NCBI GenBank assembly: GCA_041658185.1
Contig: JBBAAR010000012.1
Location: 1 to 64,000 of the forward strand
DNA length: 64,000 nucleotides
Direction: 5' to 3'
Origin: UBA8919 sp041658185
Lineage (GTDB): Bacteria > Elusimicrobiota > UBA8919
Shown here: piece by piece, positions 56,957-64,000 of the stretch
Layout: every line of letters starts with the position of its first letter
Position numbering within the stretch: the first letter of the stretch is position 1
Position numbers and translations under genes: made by a program
Notes under the pieces: generated by a model
What the model was told of the DNA's origin: nothing
Seen by the model: the letters and a program-made list of their open reading frames with translations, nothing else
The model's database searches: none

Positions 56957-58799
56957 ATTTAAAAAATGTAGCGTTCCGTTTATCTGATTTAACCTGTGCC
57001 GCCACCATATTTTTCAGGTCCTTTTCCCATGAAGCCGATTTAATTATTCCCCTGAAATTTACTGTTTGTGCTTGTCCGGGAAGTAATTCGGGAATAATTT
57101 TTTCATTTTCGCCGAGTATTTCGCCGCCGATAAGATAAGGTTTTACGATGATATTTTTTAGTTTTTTGTTTGATATATTTTTTAGCACAACCGGTATGGA
57201 AAATTCTTCTTTTAAGTTTAATTTTGCCGGTAAATTAATCTCTGCGGCTATCGGCAGAAGTCCGTTTAATCGTCTCATTTCTGTGATGGCAGCGGCTCCT
57301 GCCAATAGCCATTCTTTTGATGAGTACGGTTTTATTCTTCCCCATAACGCTCTTGCCAAATCGTGAATAAACATCGCGTCGGCAGTCCCGTCGTTGTAAA
57401 TCTTTTTTGTTGCATCCATTAAGCGGTTATAAAATTCCTTCGGCCCCGGAGGATTCAGTATTTTTTGATGAAGAGGCCAGTCAACGACATTTCCGAGCAC
57501 AAGATTTGCCTGTCCCTTTTTTACGTAATTATGCCAATCATCCAAAAGCATATCAAACTGTTGACGGTTCGCCTCATATAGCATTAAAGCATCTATATCC
57601 ATTCCCGCATCAGAAAACATTACCGGGTCCTGCCCGTGTTGCCAGCCCTTTTCCCATGTAAGAGTAAAAAGCCAGAGCGGTTTTTTAAGTTTTACCTCTT
57701 TTGTGATTCTGTTGATGATTTTTGAAACTTTGTGCGCCCGCCACCACTGCCACTGGTCTATAAGATTCATATTCCGCCGTGTTACTTTCTCATTTGCGAG
57801 CCATCCCATTTTTCTTGCACCGTTGAATTTTTCCCATCCGTCGGGAACTTTAACATTCATATCCTGAACAAATTCGTCAACAAGTTCATACCCGCCGAGC
57901 GCGTTGCGGATGTAATCAAGTCCGATGTAGTCAATTTCGGGAATCTCGTTAAAAACTTTTATCAGTTTTATGATATCCGAAATTCTTTTCTCGTCGGCAA
58001 TTGATATTGAACGGGTTTCAATTGGGCCTCCTTTTTCGGAATTATATTCAAGGGCATATTTGTAATTTTTGTATTTGTAAGGTCCGAACGTAAGATATGA
58101 GATTATATATGTTCCGAATTTTAATTTTCTGCTATGCGCTTCTTTTCCCAATTCCGGTAATTTAGACATATTTTTTTCAATCCATGGGAAATGTTCGTCG
58201 GCATTCGGACTTTCTGCTTTTGTCTGTCCTGCGAGATACCAGAATGCGTCGGCACCTACGAACTCTGTCCAGTCAAGCATACCGTGCCAGTCGGTTTCGT
58301 TACCTTCGGGATTTATTATTTTAATTTTTGAAAGGGTTGTCATATTTTCAAATGTTAGCACTCCGAAACCACTTGGCAAATATCCTTTAAGTTTCCTGCG
58401 AATTATTAGAAAATTTTTAGCGGAGAATTTTATGTTTTGTGCAATAAACGGTTCGGCGTGATATTTACCGTCGGATGCGTTCCACGGGCACGGCCAGTTG
58501 CCCTCCCACAGGTTTTTTTTGTTGTTGTAAATTAAAGGGAGTTTGCCGACTCCGCCTATTGTAATTATCCTGTCTTTTTCTTTATAGACGGAAATATAAA
58601 ACGGTTCGTTTTTATATTTTTCCGCAAATTTTTTGTTTTTGATTCTTGCAGTTATTTTTATGAATTCCCAGTGTAAATATGATTTTTTTTCTGTAGTTAA
58701 AAAAATGTCGGTTTTTAAGAATTTTACAAGAGAATAAATTCCGAAAACCGCCGTCAGAATGAGCAATAGAGAGATAAAACCAATTATTATCTTTTTCAT
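56940..58799 (-). CDS. Membrane-anchored glycoside-hydrolase-like (TIM barrel) protein
   Basis: 619 residues. An N-terminal membrane helix (IIIGFISLLLILTAVFGIYS), then a beta-rich domain (KKSYLHWEFIKITARIKNK), a central region like a (beta/alpha)8 glycosidase (MLDWTEFVGADAFWYLAGQT, IDYIGLDYIRNALGGYELVD, WLFTLTWEKGWQHGQDPVM, IDALMLYEANRQQFDMLL), and a C-terminal CARDB-like domain (EFSIPVVLKNISNKKLKN). Asp/Glu in YIGLDYIR and LTWEKG are possible catalytic residues. No assigned family; a cell-surface polysaccharide role is a guess. Confidence 0.55.
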   Translation of the reverse strand: MKKIIIGFISLLLILTAVFGIYSLVKFLKTDIFLTTEKKSYLHWEFIKITARIKNKKFAEKYKNEPFYISVYKEKDRIITIGGVGKLPLIYNNKKNLWEGNWPCPWNASDGKYHAEPFIAQNIKFSAKNFLIIRRKLKGYLPSGFGVLTFENMTTLSKIKIINPEGNETDWHGMLDWTEFVGADAFWYLAGQTKAESPNADEHFPWIEKNMSKLPELGKEAHSRKLKFGTYIISYLTFGPYKYKNYKYALEYNSEKGGPIETRSISIADEKRISDIIKLIKVFNEIPEIDYIGLDYIRNALGGYELVDEFVQDMNVKVPDGWEKFNGARKMGWLANEKVTRRNMNLIDQWQWWRAHKVSKIINRITKEVKLKKPLWLFTLTWEKGWQHGQDPVMFSDAGMDIDALMLYEANRQQFDMLLDDWHNYVKKGQANLVLGNVVDWPLHQKILNPPGPKEFYNRLMDATKKIYNDGTADAMFIHDLARALWGRIKPYSSKEWLLAGAAAITEMRRLNGLLPIAAEINLPAKLNLKEEFSIPVVLKNISNKKLKNIIVKPYLIGGEILGENEKIIPELLPGQAQTVNFRGIIKSASWEKDLKNMVAAQVKSDKRNATFFKYVTAK

Positions 58800-59236
58800 C
58801 GTTCGGTATCCATTAAAATAGTCACCGGTCCTTCGTTATGAATTTCAACGGTCATATCTGCCGCAAACTTTCCTGTTTTAACCGTAAGCCGAGATTTTTT
58901 CAGTTCATAAACGAATTTTTCATATAATATATTTGCTTTTTCCGGCTCGGCTGCATCCGTAAAAGCCGGTCTCCTGCCTCTTTGACAATCGCCGTAAAGC
59001 GTGAACTGCGATACTACTAAAATATCGCCTTTTATATCAGCCACCGAAAAATTAAATTTGTTTTTATCATCTGCAAAAATCCGCAAATTCAGTATTTTTT
59101 CAGAAAGCCAAGAGATGTCTTTCTCGGTATCGTTTTTTCCCACACCAAGCAGAACTACCAGACCTTTTCCGGTTTCCTCTTTAATATTTTCGTAGATTAC
59201 CGATGCTTTTTTTACCCGTTGAATAACCGCTTTCAT
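58796..59236 (-). CDS. dtd: D-aminoacyl-tRNA deacylase
   Basis: Removes D-amino acids (and glycine) mischarged on tRNA. MKAVIQRVKKASV opening, LVVSQFTLYGDCQRGRRPAF and FTDAAEP, and the C-terminal NEGPVTILMDT with the GPVT motif. 146 residues, normal. Overlaps the next gene by 4 bases. Confidence 0.95.
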   Translation of the reverse strand: MKAVIQRVKKASVIYENIKEETGKGLVVLLGVGKNDTEKDISWLSEKILNLRIFADDKNKFNFSVADIKGDILVVSQFTLYGDCQRGRRPAFTDAAEPEKANILYEKFVYELKKSRLTVKTGKFAADMTVEIHNEGPVTILMDTER

Positions 59237-59237
59237 T

Positions 59238-60011
59238 TTATTCTATTTTATATATGATAAGATATTCGTAGTTTAATTTCCCGAACATATCCTTCCTCAT
59301 TTCCTTTCGGACGTAAAATTTAATTTTATTTCCCAACTTAGCGATCTTGCACTTGCCTTCTATAGCAATGTTGTCTTTAAAACCTTTTACAGCAAGGACA
59401 TTGTTGTTTTTTATTAGATGAATGTAAATACCGTCTTCCTGTGGATTTTTTTTGGCTGATTTATCAACTAACTTTTTATCAAGTAATCCCGATTTCAATA
59501 TTTCCTTTTTAGGTATATCATATCCTCCGACAATTAAAACATAGTCTAAATCCAATTCGTTCTCTATCTCAATAACCGTTTCTCCTCTTTCAACAGATTG
59601 ATAGACGGTGTTTACAATTTTATCGCCGAAAGTTTTATACTTTCCAAAAAACAAATTATCAAATGCCTTCCATATAGAAAAAACTAATACAATAATGAGT
59701 ATAACCGATAAGATTAGATATATTTTGTGAATTATGCTTCCTTGAAAAAAAATAATGATACGGGCATTTATTTTTTTTAATTCAATAAATACCCCCATCA
59801 ATCCACTGATTAAAATAGGGGCAAGTATAATTAAAACGAAAACATTTGCACTTATAGAATCTATAGAATCCAGTATGGAATCCGGTAAGAATGATGGATG
59901 TATATACAATTTTACTAATACATATACAGAAAATAATAAACCCGGTATAGTTCCTATTATAAAAGCTAAAATGCAATTAATTATTGATAACATTATTTTT
60001 TTTATATTCAT
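59238..60011 (-). CDS. Membrane protein of unknown function, possible immunity partner
   Basis: 257 residues: three or four membrane helices (IINCILAFIIGTIPGLLFSV, ANVFVLIILAPILISGLMGV, IYLILSVILIIVLVFSIW), then a soluble C-terminal domain from ~125 (ERGETVIEIENELDLDYVLI, GIYIHLIKNNNVLAVKGF). Not recognised. It starts 5 bases after the DUF6973-like lipoprotein and would be co-transcribed, an order typical of toxin followed by immunity protein. That role is inference. Confidence 0.5.
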   Translation of the reverse strand: MNIKKIMLSIINCILAFIIGTIPGLLFSVYVLVKLYIHPSFLPDSILDSIDSISANVFVLIILAPILISGLMGVFIELKKINARIIIFFQGSIIHKIYLILSVILIIVLVFSIWKAFDNLFFGKYKTFGDKIVNTVYQSVERGETVIEIENELDLDYVLIVGGYDIPKKEILKSGLLDKKLVDKSAKKNPQEDGIYIHLIKNNNVLAVKGFKDNIAIEGKCKIAKLGNKIKFYVRKEMRKDMFGKLNYEYLIIYKIE

Positions 60012-60016
60012 AATTT

Positions 60017-61438
60017 TTATTTAATCAGTATTATTAAGTTATCTTTGTTTTTGAGTATTTCGTAAGCATATGAATCGTCATCCATTATTCCTTGATCTTT
60101 TAATTTTTGTCCAATATCACGGCCGACTTTATTATTCCAAAAGTCCATTTTTTTTGATTCTTCTGTAGCATTGTCAGGGTTTATCTCGTGATTATCAGTA
60201 ATCTCTTTTGCAAAATCATAGCCAACATCTCTGGTTATTATAGCATTCCAATAAGCATGTCTGAATGCATCACTTATATCGTCCGTTCCGTTATATCCAA
60301 ATTCCTTTTTGGTTTTATTTATAGATTTTACTCTATCCCAAAATGCTTTTAGAATATTTATCAGTTTATCAGGATTTTCATCAATTGTTTTTACGTCGCC
60401 TGGACCAATATAACCGATGTATTTCAGTAGATATGCAGAGAACGACAAAAATTCTTTTTTATATTCTTTATACTGATCATCCAAATCCGGAACATCAAAT
60501 CCAAGTGATTGGATGTCTTTTCTTAACGGTTTAAAATATGAATTGATTTCCTGTTCTTTATCCGTGGTATTTATAAAAGTTACCGTGGCCCGTGAGTAGC
60601 CGGCGGCTTTTACTATAACATAGAGTTCATATCCTTCCGATTTTATCGGTTTGTCATTTGAAGGTTTTTTGTATTTTGATTTCAGATTTTCAACTATCTG
60701 CGCATAATCCTGATAGGTATAAACTCTGCCCTTGACAATCTCAATTGCATCTTTTGTTTCACCGATTTCCGGCAGGTATTTATCAAGTTGTTTGCCGATT
60801 TCTTTTTCAGCCAATTCTTTCAAATAATTATTAACCTTAAGATATGCCGCTGAATCTACTTTAAGCAGCAATGATTGTTGTTCCGACGGAAGGTCTTCAA
60901 ATTTAACTTCGTTTTTCAGATTCCAAAGCAAATCCTGTTTTAAGGACTGCTTTACGCGTTCCTTTGTATTAGTGTAATGCATTATTTCTTTATAAAGAGG
61001 AATTTCCGGCGTCTCGTTTACCAGAACGTAGGGTTCATCATCCGAAGGAGATGCTTTATTATGCGATAAACAATATGTATCCAGTTTTAATGTCAGCCGG
61101 GTTTTCGGCGGGATTACTATAGTGCCTTTATCTTTACGGATTGCATTTACGGCAGATGTGTATCTTTTGTATTCTTCTATTATCGGAGTCAGTTCTTTGA
61201 TAATCTCGTCATAATCTTTTTCATCAGGTTGATTATTATAATGCCGTATTTTCTCCTTTAAAGTACGTATTCTGGTTATTGCGTTATCAATATCTGCGGG
61301 AGTATAAGAAATTTCCTGTAATAAAGAGTAATCGTAATTTTCCAGATATTTTACTTTTAACAAGCCCGTCGCGCACGAGGAGTTTAATATCAAGCATATT
61401 GCCATTAAATAGGTAAGTATCTTATATTTCATAAACAT
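60017..61438 (-). CDS. Lipoprotein with C-terminal DUF6973-like domain
   Basis: 473 residues. Lipoprotein signal YLMAICLILNSSC; then a long helical, Lys/Glu-rich region with no known domain, and a C-terminal block: DDISDAFRHAYWNAIITRDV, AKEITDNHEIN, then KMDFWNNKVGRDIGQKL. This RHAYWN...HE...MDxxNNxVGR pattern is that of DUF6973, whose His, Glu and Asn residues look like an active site; the domain also occurs at the ends of large secreted proteins. A downstream membrane gene may be a partner. A Met two codons in is an alternative start. Confidence 0.6.
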   Translation of the reverse strand: MFMKYKILTYLMAICLILNSSCATGLLKVKYLENYDYSLLQEISYTPADIDNAITRIRTLKEKIRHYNNQPDEKDYDEIIKELTPIIEEYKRYTSAVNAIRKDKGTIVIPPKTRLTLKLDTYCLSHNKASPSDDEPYVLVNETPEIPLYKEIMHYTNTKERVKQSLKQDLLWNLKNEVKFEDLPSEQQSLLLKVDSAAYLKVNNYLKELAEKEIGKQLDKYLPEIGETKDAIEIVKGRVYTYQDYAQIVENLKSKYKKPSNDKPIKSEGYELYVIVKAAGYSRATVTFINTTDKEQEINSYFKPLRKDIQSLGFDVPDLDDQYKEYKKEFLSFSAYLLKYIGYIGPGDVKTIDENPDKLINILKAFWDRVKSINKTKKEFGYNGTDDISDAFRHAYWNAIITRDVGYDFAKEITDNHEINPDNATEESKKMDFWNNKVGRDIGQKLKDQGIMDDDSYAYEILKNKDNLIILIK

Positions 61439-61445
61439 TCCGTTT

Positions 61446-61877
61446 TCATTTTATTATTTCAAAAATTTCTTTTACGGAGTTCACTTTTATTATTCCCGGA
61501 ATATCCCATGTTTTAATGCCTATAACCGTTTTGTCAATTGCTCTGGCAAGTCCGATTTCCGAGAGCGTTCCGTATTTTCCGTCAATCGCAATAATGATGT
61601 CGGCCGTCCTCACGATGATTGCATTCCTTGCATGACTCATCGCGGTTATTATCGGTATATCAATATATTTGTTGGCGTCGTCTTTGTTTTTGCCCGGAAG
61701 AATGCCGATTGTTAGTCCGCCTGATTTTTTAGCGCCCCGGCACGATGCCTCCATTACTCCGCCCATTCCGCCGCAGAGTAAAATATGTTTTCTTTCGGCA
61801 ATTTCACTGCCGATTTCTTCCGCAATTTTTTCAATCTGCTTGTCGCACTTATTCCCGCCGATAACCCCTATTATCAT
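61446..61877 (-). CDS. TIGR00725/LOG-like nucleotide-binding protein
   Basis: About 143 residues: MIIGVIGGNKCDK, LLCGGMGGVMEASCRGAKKS, TIGILPGKNKDDANKYID and IIIAIDGKYGTLSEIGLA. This is the SLOG/DprA-like Rossmann fold of the TIGR00725 family, related to lysine-decarboxylase-like cytokinin proteins; the substrate is unknown. The ATG at 61877 follows GGAG by six bases; the frame runs further upstream into tRNA-Arg but that part is not coding. Confidence 0.85.
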   Translation of the reverse strand: MIIGVIGGNKCDKQIEKIAEEIGSEIAERKHILLCGGMGGVMEASCRGAKKSGGLTIGILPGKNKDDANKYIDIPIITAMSHARNAIIVRTADIIIAIDGKYGTLSEIGLARAIDKTVIGIKTWDIPGIIKVNSVKEIFEIIK

Positions 61878-61901
61878 TTTTCTCCGGAGCAACTTAAAAA
61901 T

Positions 61902-61973
61902 CGTCCCCGACAGGAATCGAACCTGCATCAATGGCTTCGGAGGCCATCACTCTATCCGTTGAGCTACAGGGAC
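61902..61973 (-). tRNA. tRNA-Arg (anticodon CCG)
   Basis: Cloverleaf on the - strand: acceptor GTCCCTG/CGGGGAC, D arm GCTCAACGGATAGAGT, anticodon stem ATGGC/GCCAT around CTCCGAA, T arm GCAGG/CCTGT-type with TTCGATT, discriminator G. Reads CGG. It lies 24 bases before the TIGR00725 gene start. Confidence 0.93.
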
Positions 61974-61980
61974 ACAATTT

Positions 61981-62061
61981 TATTTTCAAGCGAGCGAGCG
62001 AAAAGCAAACTTGTTTGTTTTTCCGAGCAAGCGCTGAAAACAAAGGGTCTAATACCCTTTA
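61981..62061. repeat. ~80-bp hairpin element, copy 2
   Basis: Near-identical to 53353-53431 (shared AAAAGCAAACTTGTTTGTTT and CTAATACCCTTTA end). On the - strand AAAGGGT-ATTAG-ACCCTTT followed by GTTTT could act as a weak terminator. It lies between tRNA-Arg(CCG) and the upstream membrane gene. Confidence 0.75.
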
Positions 62062-62062
62062 T

Positions 62063-62090
62063 ATTTTACTTATTTTTAATTTTTCGTCAA
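62063..62090 (-). promoter_or_regulatory. Promoter-like sequence before tRNA-Arg(CCG)
   Basis: On the - strand TTGACG (62090-62085), a 16-base spacer and TAAAAT (62068-62063). It overlaps the stop of the membrane gene. A transcript would read through hairpin element copy 2 into the tRNA. Confidence 0.45.
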
Positions 62091-63436
62091 GTTTTTTTAG
62101 AGTACAAAACTGAAAACGCATCTCTATAAATTTCCTTCCATTTTTTTTCATCAATTTTTCTTCCCGGGTTCAAAAGTAAAAAATCTGTGTTTGCAGGCAT
62201 ATCAATCCCGCAAAGAGCGGAATCAAAATAATTTTTAAGGAAGGATACGGGATAAACGGTATCATATCTGCCGTCAATTGCGACTTTGCACTGCGGATAG
62301 AGTTGCCAAATAAGATATTCGCCCCAGTTGAATTCGTTAAAGATGTTGCCGCCGAGTTTTTTTTCTTTCAGGAAATTCACCGCATTAGCGGGAAACCGGC
62401 CGTTATCCGTGATTTCAAACGATGGATTTTTTAGAGTAACAAAAAGCAACAGGAAAAACGGAAAAAATGCCAAAATCGTTAAAATCATAACGGTTGATCT
62501 TTTTTTGATGCTTTCAAAAAATGGTATCAGAAACGGCGCTGAAATTATTGCAAACACAGGAATATGTCTTGAATATTTGCTTGCGAATAAGATACTTATC
62601 AGTATAACCAAAAACGAAAGATATTTTTTTTGGAAAAGACAAATTAGCGAACTGACCGCAGAGATAATTGCAATAAATACGAATAAGTAGCCGAGGAGCG
62701 GGAAATCGGACATTGTAAATTCGCCCCACTCGGTTATATGTTTTGCGGTAAGCGGGTTTGTAAGTGCGCGGAATATCGCGTTCCAGAGATTAAAATGGTA
62801 GGGCGTTATCAGTGATGCAAGCGGAAGTGCGATAATAATAAAAAGATGCTTCCGGTTGTATTTTTCCAAAAGAAGAATTAGAGCGATTGCTAAGCCCACG
62901 ACAAATCCGCCGTGTGAGTTTGACCACAGAACCATTGTAGGGTACATTAAAATCAGAAACGGTACTTTTCCGGTTTTTTTGTATAAATGTATCAAAAGCC
63001 CGAAAATTGAAAGATAAAGATAAGTAAAAATCTGCGGTCTGAAAGATGCGCCGAGAAAAACAAGCGACAGTTCAAAAAGGTAAATTATAAACAGTGTTTT
63101 ATAATTTGACGAATAGACGAGCATCGTCGAAAAAAGAAAACCGCCGGTAATAATGCCCAAAATGACTTTTAGAAATATCAGTCCTTTATCTCCGAACTTT
63201 TTATATGTTGAGTAAAAAATAACTTCCGATAACCATTCGTGATTCACCCATTTATTGCCGTAAGCAGTATATGAATAAGAATCCGTTTTCGGAATATTTT
63301 TCGTTTCAACGATTTGTTTGCCGAAAAAAAGGTGTCCCCAGAAGTCCACATCCTGCCACCTGTTGTAAAAGAAAAAAGGGGCAGCAATCAGCCCCGCGAA
63401 AAAAATAATTACAATTTGTTTTTTTATGTTAGTCAC
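62087..63436 (-). CDS. Polytopic membrane protein, GT-C glycosyltransferase-like
   Basis: 449 residues with about ten membrane helices. The first loop has FWGHLFFGKQIVETKNIPKT, then SYTAYGNKWVNHEWLSEVIF, a pattern common in large bacterial integral membrane proteins of the mannosyltransferase/GT-C type, in which Asp/Glu/His of this loop are catalytic. The C-terminal soluble end includes FNEFNWGEYLIWQLYPQC and VAIDGRYDTVYP. The donor and acceptor are unknown. Overlaps alaS by 4 bases. Confidence 0.65.
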   Translation of the reverse strand: MTNIKKQIVIIFFAGLIAAPFFFYNRWQDVDFWGHLFFGKQIVETKNIPKTDSYSYTAYGNKWVNHEWLSEVIFYSTYKKFGDKGLIFLKVILGIITGGFLFSTMLVYSSNYKTLFIIYLFELSLVFLGASFRPQIFTYLYLSIFGLLIHLYKKTGKVPFLILMYPTMVLWSNSHGGFVVGLAIALILLLEKYNRKHLFIIIALPLASLITPYHFNLWNAIFRALTNPLTAKHITEWGEFTMSDFPLLGYLFVFIAIISAVSSLICLFQKKYLSFLVILISILFASKYSRHIPVFAIISAPFLIPFFESIKKRSTVMILTILAFFPFFLLLFVTLKNPSFEITDNGRFPANAVNFLKEKKLGGNIFNEFNWGEYLIWQLYPQCKVAIDGRYDTVYPVSFLKNYFDSALCGIDMPANTDFLLLNPGRKIDEKKWKEIYRDAFSVLYSKKT

Positions 63437-64000
63437 TTTTGGTTTATGATTTTTTCAACGGTTGACAGCGCCTCATCCAATTTTGAAATGTCTTTTCCGC
63501 CGGCTTGTGCGAGGTCAATTTTTCCTCCTCCGCCTCCCCCTATGATTTTTGATATTTCTTTCACGATTATTCTTGCATCAAATTTACCGGCGAGGTCTTT
63601 TGTAATTGATACGATTATCGTCGGTTTTTCGTCAATAACAGAACCCAATACCACAATGCCTGATTTGATTTTGTTTTTCAGATTGTCGGAAGTGCTCCTG
63701 AGTTCGTCTATGGATGATGTCTCAGTTTTTACCGCCAGCAGTTTTACGCCGTTGATTTCTTTAAGGTTTTTCAATAAATCGTTTTCCTGTATTTTTGGTG
63801 TTTTTGAAATGCCCTTTTCAAGTTTTTTTTTATCATCTGTAAGTTTTTGGAGTTTCGGAATAACTTCTGCCCGTGAGGATTTCAATATCTCCGCCAGTTC
63901 ATCAATCGTTTCCCGCTGGTTTTTCATAAAGTTGTAGGATTCTATTCCGGTTATTGCCTCTATCCGCCGGAGTCCGCTTCCGATACTGCCTTCGGATAAA
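63433..64000 (-). CDS. alaS: Alanyl-tRNA synthetase, C-terminal part (start outside window)
   Basis: The frame is open at the window edge. It begins inside the editing-domain region (SEGSIGSGLRRIEAITGIES) and continues through a coiled coil (ELAEILKSSRAEVIPKLQKL) to the C-Ala/DHHA1 domain with IIGGGGGGKIDLAQAGGKD. AlaRS charges tRNA-Ala; this portion handles dimerisation and editing support. The internal Met at 63927 is not the start. Overlaps the downstream membrane gene by 4 bases. Confidence 0.95.
   Translation of the reverse strand, partial: LSEGSIGSGLRRIEAITGIESYNFMKNQRETIDELAEILKSSRAEVIPKLQKLTDDKKKLEKGISKTPKIQENDLLKNLKEINGVKLLAVKTETSSIDELRSTSDNLKNKIKSGIVVLGSVIDEKPTIIVSITKDLAGKFDARIIVKEISKIIGGGGGGKIDLAQAGGKDISKLDEALSTVEKIINQK

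Overview
The window is a compact, AT-rich bacterial chromosome segment from a Gram-negative (diderm) organism. It carries outer-membrane barrels, a TolC/RND pair, lipoproteins with lipoboxes, a meso-diaminopimelate-type MurE (DNPR motif) and L,D-transpeptidases. Gene content and low GC fit an uncultured lineage such as Elusimicrobiota, Omnitrophota or a related candidate phylum. That placement is an inference; there is no rRNA here to settle it.

Layout. All protein genes from 1 to 14636 lie on the + strand and all protein and intact RNA genes from 15888 to 64000 lie on the - strand, with no exception. In the 1.25-kb gap where they converge, bases 15559-15586 match the E. coli XerCD dif site at 23 of 28 positions by my alignment, so this is probably the replication terminus. 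The left arm starts with a partial PorV-like outer-membrane protein and a TPR protein. It continues through a gene-poor stretch ending in a 3' half of tRNA-Val (a likely integration scar), then a zinc-ribbon/RNase H pair, RNase P RNA, and the division/cell-wall cluster mraZ-rsmH-ftsL-ftsI-murE-murF-mraY-murD-ftsW-murG. That cluster has a consensus promoter and probable MraZ boxes.

The right arm, read leftwards from the right edge, holds: alaS (partial), a polytopic membrane protein, tRNA-Arg(CCG), a possible toxin/immunity-like lipoprotein and membrane-protein pair, dtd, a TIM-barrel-like protein, sppA, a radical SAM enzyme and nfi. Next comes a galT-nnrE-Lrp-GAD-M16-opp run that includes two L,D-transpeptidase paralogues between the Opp ATPases, then cca, tRNA-Gly and a GIY-YIG protein. 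A Sel1/CsgG-like/TolC/RND operon follows, then miaA-hflX-pgsA-plsY-gpsA-HU-merR-pcm-dedA. After these come tRNA-Pro genes, acylphosphatase, a sigma-70 factor, apt, tRNA-Arg(CCT), a PHP protein and a TPR protein. The arm ends with a large outer-membrane protein having a long structured leader, a DUF4258/DUF2283 pair, two outer-membrane barrels whose signal peptides are encoded by out-of-frame tandem repeats, and a GH57 glycosidase.

The window is also rich in small palindromic or repeated elements: a CCCC-TTAGA hairpin (3 copies), a ~110-130-bp element with terminal inverted repeats (3 copies, each just after a stop codon), an ~80-bp hairpin element (2 copies) and paired repeats around a tRNA. 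Several supply the stop codon or last residues of genes.
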